Source: Methanoculleus sp. UBA208 (GTDB lineage Archaea; Halobacteriota; Methanomicrobia; Methanomicrobiales; Methanoculleaceae). Taken from it: a stretch of 28,840 nucleotides of DNA. The first letter of the stretch is position 1. Each line of letters opens with the position of its first letter. Location of the stretch: NCBI RefSeq assembly GCF_002498065.1, contig NZ_DAFZ01000060.1, forward strand, positions 1-28,840. Reading direction: 5' to 3'. This document shows, piece after piece, positions 24,346 through 28,840 of this stretch. The position numbers and the translations under genes are program-made. The notes under the pieces are model-generated. The model searched no databases. It was not told where the DNA came from and saw only the letters and a list, made by a program, of their open reading frames with translations.

Positions 24346-24684
24346 TCAGAGCAGTTTCGTCCCGGTCGTCGGTCGCGGGACCTTCACCACGAGCACCCGG
24401 AAGGTGCGGTCGCTCTCGTTCATCCAGCGATGCGGAATCTTTGCCGGGCTCTCGACCAGGTGATCCTTCCCGACCTCGGCACGCTCGTCGCCGATCTCGA
24501 CGATCCCCGTGCCTTCGAGGACGTAGAAGAAGACGTCCACCGGGGTTATGTGCTTCTTGAGCGATTCGCCGGGGGCAAGCGTGATCACCACCGCAGTCGC
24601 GTGCTCGGTGTCGTAGACCTTGCGAGCATCGACATGGTGCGGGTTTTCACTGATCGGTTCCTTTGCTACATCGACAATCTTCAT
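24346..24684 (-). CDS. Cupin-domain protein
   Basis: The 112-residue single cupin has the motif LAPGESLKKHITPVDVFFYVLEG (H45 and nearby acidic residues) and a second motif PAKIPHRWMNES (H85). It is a small, probably metal-binding barrel. The ATG at 24684 is preferred over the ATG at 24693, because GGAG lies directly against the latter but 9 bases before the former. It follows the DUF2115-like gene and precedes the NapH-like gene, with a gap of 8 bases to the next ATG. It is distinct in sequence from the other cupin in the operon, so it is not a recent duplicate. Confidence 0.78.
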   Translation of the reverse strand: MKIVDVAKEPISENPHHVDARKVYDTEHATAVVITLAPGESLKKHITPVDVFFYVLEGTGIVEIGDERAEVGKDHLVESPAKIPHRWMNESDRTFRVLVVKVPRPTTGTKLL

Positions 24685-24714
24685 ATCGTTCATCTCCGGA
24701 TAGTCTCATCTCAC

Positions 24715-25497
24715 TCATCCCTTATAATTCGTCCAGTAGTTCGCGAGGCTTTCCTGCCGCCTCCGCTCCTCCCGCCGGGTCCGCATCTCCGGGAATGTCG
24801 GCTCCGCGCTCTGGACCGCCGGGCAGTAGGGGCAGAGGGCGAACGGCACGTCGTCGGCCAGATCCCTGACCGGGCAGAGGTAGGTTCCCTCCCATTCGTC
24901 GACGATCTGCCCGCCGGGAAACGGGGTGCCGACCGGGTGAGCGGGCTCCTCCACGACAAACATGGTGAACGCGGAGAGGAGGTATTTCAGGTAGAGGTAC
25001 TTCGGGTCCTTCTCCCGCGCCTTCGCGGTGCAGGCCTCCGCCACCATGGCGGCGTAGCCGCCGAGCGCCGGGGCCGGGGGGTCGTCCAGTTCGCGGCCGC
25101 CGCCGTTCCGGGAGAGGAGGAGCAGGCGGTGGTGCGCCCCGAAGATCTCCTCCCTGACACTCGAAAGAAGGCGGTCGCGGTAGCCCTCCGGGAGGTGGCT
25201 CACTTTGCGCTCGAACCGGGCGTTCATCGCTTCGAGGTCGCGAAGGTCGAATGCCGCCACTTCGCCTGCGATGATACGGAGTAGGTCCCCCTTCGTCTTT
25301 GCGCCCTGCATCCGGCGGCACGCCGCCCTGACGGCCTCTGTCGATATTGCTCCCCCGCGTTCCGCCTCCTCCCCGCTGTCTTCGGCGAAGGGGTCGATGA
25401 GGAGGGAGCAGACCTCGCCGGGACCGGCTCCGGAGCGGCCGCGGCCTTCCCGGCCGATGAACCGCCGGATACGCTCGAGGATCGCTCTTAGCCGCAT
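24715..25497 (-). CDS. DUF2115-like protein
   Basis: The 260-residue, mainly helical protein ends with a conserved-looking region, HPVGTPFPGG, then YLCPV (C208), then ALCPYCPA (C222, C225), probably a metal-binding site. This matches my memory of the archaeal DUF2115/UPF0305 family, whose function is not known. The ATG at 25497 has GGTGA 4 bases before it. An upstream ATG at 25536 lies almost at the TATA-like AGTTAAAC (25541-25548 on this strand) and is unlikely. It is the first gene of a five-gene operon and is divergent from the TrmB regulator. TorD-like chaperones also have this general size and a helical fold, so a chaperone role remains open. Confidence 0.65.
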   Translation of the reverse strand: MRLRAILERIRRFIGREGRGRSGAGPGEVCSLLIDPFAEDSGEEAERGGAISTEAVRAACRRMQGAKTKGDLLRIIAGEVAAFDLRDLEAMNARFERKVSHLPEGYRDRLLSSVREEIFGAHHRLLLLSRNGGGRELDDPPAPALGGYAAMVAEACTAKAREKDPKYLYLKYLLSAFTMFVVEEPAHPVGTPFPGGQIVDEWEGTYLCPVRDLADDVPFALCPYCPAVQSAEPTFPEMRTRREERRRQESLANYWTNYKG

Positions 25498-25540
25498 GGT
25501 GTCACCGGAGAACTCCAGTGAGAAGATGAGACGCACGAAG

Positions 25541-25570
25541 GTTTAACTCTCGTGTAACTCTCATAGTAAC
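25541..25570. promoter_or_regulatory. Overlapping divergent promoters with direct repeats
   Basis: TAACTCTC occurs at 25544-25551 and again at 25555-25562, spaced by 11 bases (one helical turn); a shorter TAAC follows at 25567. The same stretch (GTTTAACT, 25541-25548) can serve as TATA box for the TrmB gene to the right and, on the other strand, for the DUF2115-like operon to the left. TrmB-family proteins often control divergent neighbours, so this is a candidate operator. Confidence 0.45.
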
Positions 25571-25574
25571 AACA

Positions 25575-26405
25575 ATGGACGACCTGATCCGGAACGTCAC
25601 GGCGCTCGGGCTGACGGAGTACGAAGCCCGGGTCTACGCGGCCCTTGTCGGGATCGGCGAGGGGAGCGCCCGCCAGATCCACGAGGCGAGCGGGGTCCCG
25701 CGCCCGAGGGTCTACGATATCGCCGAAGGGCTTGCCGGCCGGGGTTTCATCACCGTCCGGCGGGGGAGCCCCCACGTCTACATCCCGGCCGAGCCCGCCG
25801 TCGTCATCCACCACTTAAAAAGTGCCGTCGATGCCGCGGCGACAGCGGCGGTGCAGGGTCTCGATGCCCTCTCGCTCGACGCCCGGTCGAAGAACTCGCC
25901 GATCTGGTATGTGCAGGGCGAGTGGAGCATCCGGCGCCACGCGGAGTCGCTTGCCGCGGGCGTCACCCGCGACCTTGCGGTCGTCTGCCTGGATTACCGG
26001 GAGATCGGCGAGTTCGCCCGGCTGATTGCGGATGCGTCACGGGACCACCCGGTGAGCGTCCTCCTCCCGAACGGGAAGCGCGGGATCAAAAAGCCGCTCG
26101 GGGACGCATCGCTCCATGTTCCGAAACCCTTCTGCACCTTTTTCCAGGAGAATATATTCGAGAAGGTCTACTGCGGCCCGATCCCTGTGGACGGGTCGGC
26201 GTTCCTGCTCGAGTACATCTTCATCGCCGACGACCGCGTCTGCATGATCGTCTACCGCCAGGACGGGGTCCGTAACGCCGTCGTGATCACCCTGCCGTTC
26301 ATCACCTGCGTCCAGAGGCAGTTCGTTAATCGGATGATCGCGAACGCCGATTGCATCAGCGGCCCGGCGGAAACCGGGACCGGGGTACGGCCTCCCTCCG
26401 CGTAA
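25575..26405 (+). CDS. TrmB-family transcriptional regulator
   Basis: The 276-residue protein has an N-terminal winged helix (about 1-75) with the TrmB pattern ALGLTEYEARVYAALV and ASGVPRPRVYDIAEGL. A C-terminal effector domain follows (about 105-265), including WYVQGEWSIRRHAESL. The ATG has no ribosome binding site, and the TATA-like element is about 30 bases upstream, so the mRNA may be leaderless. TrmB proteins repress or activate sugar and redox genes in archaea. This one probably controls the divergent DUF2115-cupin-NapH operon and itself through the repeats at 25544-25562. The ligand is unknown. Confidence 0.85.
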   Translation: MDDLIRNVTALGLTEYEARVYAALVGIGEGSARQIHEASGVPRPRVYDIAEGLAGRGFITVRRGSPHVYIPAEPAVVIHHLKSAVDAAATAAVQGLDALSLDARSKNSPIWYVQGEWSIRRHAESLAAGVTRDLAVVCLDYREIGEFARLIADASRDHPVSVLLPNGKRGIKKPLGDASLHVPKPFCTFFQENIFEKVYCGPIPVDGSAFLLEYIFIADDRVCMIVYRQDGVRNAVVITLPFITCVQRQFVNRMIANADCISGPAETGTGVRPPSA

Positions 26406-26414
26406 CCCCTGCCC

Positions 26415-27110
26415 CTACCCGGATCGGGCGGAGTCCAGGGGTATGTAGGGTGCGAAGGTCAGGACATCCTTTCTAACGGCATCGAACCCGACCCGCTCGA
26501 CGAACCGTGCGGTCCGCTCTCCCGGTCTGGCGTTCTCCCGGTAGTACTCGAGCAGCCGGCGGACCAGATCGAGGGCCTGATCTTTCGTGAGGTCTTTTGC
26601 GGAGACGTCGCCGATCCGGGGGCGGCCGCCGGAGTTGCCCCCGAAGATGACTGTCCAACCTTTCGCGTTCCCGACGATGCCGATATCCCTGAGATAGCTC
26701 TCGCCGCAGCACCGGGGACATCCGGAGATCCCCATCTTGAGTTTTGCCGGCAAATTCATGTCCTGGTAGAGTTCCTCGGCCTCGAGCCCGAGGGCCAGAG
26801 AGTCCTGCTTGCCGTATTTGCAGGTCACCGTTCCCGGACATGCCTGGACGTAGTGGACGCAGGGCGCGGTCGCCTGCCCGACAGTCATCCCGAGTTCGTT
26901 CCAGATGCTCTCGACGTCCTCTTCTTTGATGCCCACGAGCACCATCCGCTGTCCCGACGTCATCTTGATGACGGGGATCTCGTAGCGCCTGACGACCTTG
27001 ACGATGCTCTCCAGGTGCTCAGGGCTGACGATTCCTGCGGGCGTTCTCGGCACGATCGCGTACGACGTGCCGTCTCTCTGGAGGATTGCTCCTCTGGGTC
27101 CGTTTTCCAT
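26415..27110 (-). CDS. Short siroheme/4Fe-4S nitrite-sulfite reductase-like protein
   Basis: The 231-residue protein has an N-terminal ferredoxin-like half-domain (about 10-65, with the active-site style segment KMTSGQRMVLVGI). The cluster-binding pattern follows, with C91 and C97 (CPGTVTC, C-x5-C) and C131 and C135 (CPRCC, C-x3-C). That is the arrangement that ligates the siroheme-coupled 4Fe-4S in sulfite and nitrite reductases. It is much shorter than full reductases (over 400 residues) and matches the small dissimilatory-sulfite-reductase-like proteins of methanogens. The reaction is not established. GGTG lies 8 bases before the ATG. It ends 10 bases from the convergent TrmB gene's stop. 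Confidence 0.85.
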   Translation of the reverse strand: MENGPRGAILQRDGTSYAIVPRTPAGIVSPEHLESIVKVVRRYEIPVIKMTSGQRMVLVGIKEEDVESIWNELGMTVGQATAPCVHYVQACPGTVTCKYGKQDSLALGLEAEELYQDMNLPAKLKMGISGCPRCCGESYLRDIGIVGNAKGWTVIFGGNSGGRPRIGDVSAKDLTKDQALDLVRRLLEYYRENARPGERTARFVERVGFDAVRKDVLTFAPYIPLDSARSG

Positions 27111-27176
27111 GCACTTTTCACCCCTCCGGCATAGTCGGGTGCGCCGGATATGAATCAGCCATCGCTGTCCGGAGGG

Positions 27177-27195
27177 AAAAGGGTGGTGTCACCCT
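27177..27195 (-). terminator. Hairpin plus T-run terminator after membrane protein gene
   Basis: On the minus strand AGGGTG and CACCCT form a 6-base stem with loop ACAC, directly followed by four T. It lies 16 bases past the stop codon at 27211. Confidence 0.5.
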
Positions 27196-27210
27196 GCGAG
27201 GTACACCCGC

Positions 27211-27726
27211 TCAGGGACTCCTGTACGGCCCTTCGCCCCGCGAGCGAAGACGCCAGAGGATCACGATTGCCGCCAGGAGCACGATGTTCACGGCGAGCAG
27301 GGGCAGGTTTTCGGGGCTCCCGGCGTAGGCGAGGAGACCGACCGGAAAGAGTGTTGCGGAGATGATGGCGGTCAGCACGGAGGCGGCAAGGAAGACCGGG
27401 AACGTTTGTTCGTAGCCCGGCGCTCTGAAGCCTTCAAAGAGGGGCTGCTGCAGGAGGTACGACGCATAAGCGACGGCGAGCACCAGAGCGATGTACGCCG
27501 CCATTGCCGGGAGGAACCGCCTGCCGAGGGCTTCGCTTTTGATGAGGAGGTACAGGACGGCGAGGGGGGAGGCGCCGACGAACGCGGCCATCCAGATGGT
27601 GGCGTTCACCGCGAGGCCGAACGGAGGGTCGAATCCGGCCAGGGCGAGTGCGCCGGGCTGGGTGAGAACGAGGAGGAGAAGGTTGATCAGGAGAAAGTCC
27701 GCTCCCGTACGGTGCCCGGAGTCCAT
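27211..27726 (-). CDS. Polytopic membrane protein, unknown function
   Basis: The 171-residue product is mostly hydrophobic, with about four or five membrane helices (about 12-32, 42-64, 74-92, 108-133 and 140-160) and a basic end (LWRLRSRGEGPYRSP). No family was recognised. The ATG at 27726 has only a weak GGAAAG site. GTTTAAGG, a TATA-like element on this strand near 27750-27757, would start transcription very close to the ATG. A hairpin terminator follows the gene. It stands alone as a transcript between the DUF488 gene and the siroheme protein. Confidence 0.65.
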   Translation of the reverse strand: MDSGHRTGADFLLINLLLLVLTQPGALALAGFDPPFGLAVNATIWMAAFVGASPLAVLYLLIKSEALGRRFLPAMAAYIALVLAVAYASYLLQQPLFEGFRAPGYEQTFPVFLAASVLTAIISATLFPVGLLAYAGSPENLPLLAVNIVLLAAIVILWRLRSRGEGPYRSP

Positions 27727-27785
27727 TCAAGTTCTCTTTCCACTGTCATACCTTAAACGCTTTCCTTTTCCGTCCGCCGGCAGCC

Positions 27786-28130
27786 TTATTTTCCCTCGAT
27801 ATACCGTTTCAGCGCCACGGCGTTGTTGTGCTCCTCGTCCCGTGCAGCGTAGAGGAGCGTGACGGTCCCCTCCCCCGCCTCCCGCCGGAGCCGGGCGAGT
27901 TCTTCCTCTTTTCCTTCGAGTTCGGCCCGGTAGCGCCGGAGAAACTCCTCCCACTTCGCCGGGTCGTGCCCGAACCACCGCCGCAGTTCGTCGCCCGGTG
28001 CAAGGTCCTTCTCCCACCGGTCGAGCAACGCCCTCTCCTTCGAGATCCCTCGCGGCCAGAGCCGGTCGACGAGAATCCGGGCCCCGTCGTCCTTCGAGGG
28101 TTCTGCGTAGATCCGTTTTGTGCGTATCAT
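27786..28130 (-). CDS. DUF488/YeaO-like protein
   Basis: The 114-residue protein begins MIRTKRIYAEPSKDDGARILVDRLWPRGISKE, the clear signature of the DUF488 (YeaO) family. It also has the typical WFGHDPAKWEEF and TLLYAARDEEHNNA segments. The family is widespread, cytoplasmic and without firm function. ATG 28130 is preferred: family members start at this point, and GGTTAAGTG near 28155-28162 is a TATA-like element that would give an almost leaderless message. A GTG at 28136 is a possible alternative, adding two residues. The gene appears monocistronic. Confidence 0.85.
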   Translation of the reverse strand: MIRTKRIYAEPSKDDGARILVDRLWPRGISKERALLDRWEKDLAPGDELRRWFGHDPAKWEEFLRRYRAELEGKEEELARLRREAGEGTVTLLYAARDEEHNNAVALKRYIEGK

Positions 28131-28246
28131 GGGCACCGATACGGCACCCCCTCACTTAACCCTGTCCCCGGTGGTAACCGGACCCTTACGGCAAAGGATT
28201 CCTGCCGGCCGGGGTTCTCCGGGGCGCATGGTGAATCCCTGCGAAA

Positions 28247-28254
28247 GGTATATC
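28247..28254 (+). promoter_or_regulatory. TATA box of cupredoxin-like protein gene
   Basis: GGTATATC is centred about 31 bases before the ATG at 28282. It predicts a very short leader and no ribosome binding site. Confidence 0.5.
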
Positions 28255-28281
28255 AAGCCCCTTTCCATCCCCATGCCCCGT

Positions 28282-28840
28282 ATGAACCGATTTTCGAGAC
28301 TCCTGATCCTCACCCTGGCGATAGGGTGTGCAGTTCTCTTCTCCGGGGCGGTCGCCCAGGAGTATGGGGGCACCCCGGCCGCGACCCCGGCCGGGAACGA
28401 GACCGCCGAGGCAAACGTCACCATCGTTGAGCCCGTGGAGGGCGCTAACGTCACTGCCGGGAACGTCACGGTGAGCGTGAACGTCACGAACTTCACGCTG
28501 GTGGAGCCGACCGGGCAGGCGAACGCGGCGGGCGAGGGGCACCTGCACTACTACCTGGACGCCCCGGTGCCGACGAATGCGAGTGAACCCGCCATCCCGG
28601 AGACCGGCGGCTATGTCGTCTCCGCGAACACTTCCTACACCTGGGAGAACGTGACGGCGGGTGAGCACAACCTCTCGGTCCAGGTGGTCAACAACGACCA
28701 CACGCCGATCATCCCGCTCGCATTCGAGACGGTCAACGTCACCGTCGACGGGAACGCGACGACGGTGAACATCACCGCACAGGACAACGCCTTCGACCTG
28801 GAGACCGTCACGGTGCCGGCGGGGGCGAACGTGACGATGG
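28282..28840 (+). CDS. Secreted DUF4399-like/cupredoxin-like protein, partial
   Basis: The frame runs off the right edge after 186 codons. It starts with a signal peptide (MNRFSRLLILTLAIGCAVLF, cleavage probably after AVA). A short Thr/Pro/Ala linker and many N-x-S/T sequons follow. The region at about 48-150 has GHLHYYLDAPVPT and AGEHNLSVQVVNNDHTPI, like the DUF4399 or copper-handling beta-sandwich. From about 160 the pattern NITAQDNAFDLETVTVPAGANVTM is the start of a cupredoxin; its copper ligands would lie outside the window. An ATG three codons earlier (28273) is an alternative start. A role in copper binding or extracellular electron transfer is inferred. Confidence 0.75.
   Translation, partial: MNRFSRLLILTLAIGCAVLFSGAVAQEYGGTPAATPAGNETAEANVTIVEPVEGANVTAGNVTVSVNVTNFTLVEPTGQANAAGEGHLHYYLDAPVPTNASEPAIPETGGYVVSANTSYTWENVTAGEHNLSVQVVNNDHTPIIPLAFETVNVTVDGNATTVNITAQDNAFDLETVTVPAGANVTM

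Noticed and set aside
1..28840. tRNA, rRNA or integrase/attachment sites
   Set aside because: Intergenic stretches were read for cloverleaf patterns and conserved rRNA cores. None was seen, and no integrase or transposase motif was recognised.

Overview
The window looks like a chromosome segment of a high-GC methanogenic archaeon, most probably Methanomicrobiales and close to Methanoculleus. This is inferred from several traits: TATA-box promoters, some short-leader or apparently leaderless starts, GGAGGTGAT-type ribosome binding sites, multi-PAS histidine kinases with few partners, PGF-CTERM surface proteins, TrmB-type regulation, DUF2115 and NapH-like proteins, and a short siroheme-reductase-like protein. 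No rRNA, tRNA, CRISPR array, origin or intact insertion sequence was seen.

Layout. 1-430: a dense array of at least 13 tiny hairpins with different self-complementary arms and GNA or GNNA loops. 453-1780 (minus): a MazF/PemK-like toxin without a visible antitoxin, and a secreted PKD-type protein with a lysine-rich tail. 1882-3950 (minus): a CopB-type (CPH) P1B-ATPase that appears broken by a one-base loss in a G6 run, with ACG where its start codon should be. 4425-15023: a signalling and metal block. It holds a PAS/GAF histidine kinase (divergent from the copB-like gene), a bicupin lipoprotein, a CPC-type P1B metal ATPase, a divergent five-PAS protein with no ATPase domain, and a MASE3-like membrane histidine kinase. 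No response regulator is encoded in the window.

15134-17631: small membrane and surface proteins, two of them ending in PGF-CTERM-like sorting tails. 18122-21549: a three-gene operon of ABC ATPase, ABC permease and a NEW3-domain membrane-anchored protein. 21867-22767: an SMR efflux transporter whose TATA box lies inside a perfect inverted repeat, converging on a 5'-truncated histidine-kinase remnant.

22897-25497 (minus): an apparent five-gene operon, in transcription order DUF2115-like protein, cupin, NapH-like 4Fe-4S membrane protein, cupin, and a small CxxC protein. It is divergent from a TrmB-family regulator across a short intergenic stretch with direct repeats. This operon is the best candidate for a little-described system; a redox or metal role is inferred only from its parts. 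26415-28130 (minus): a short siroheme/4Fe-4S reductase-like protein, a polytopic membrane protein and a DUF488/YeaO-like protein. 28282 to the end: a secreted protein with a DUF4399-like region running into a cupredoxin-like domain cut by the window edge.

Starts were chosen from ribosome binding sites, TATA positions and family lengths, and often differ from the longest open frame. All family assignments come from reading motifs by eye; no database search was run.
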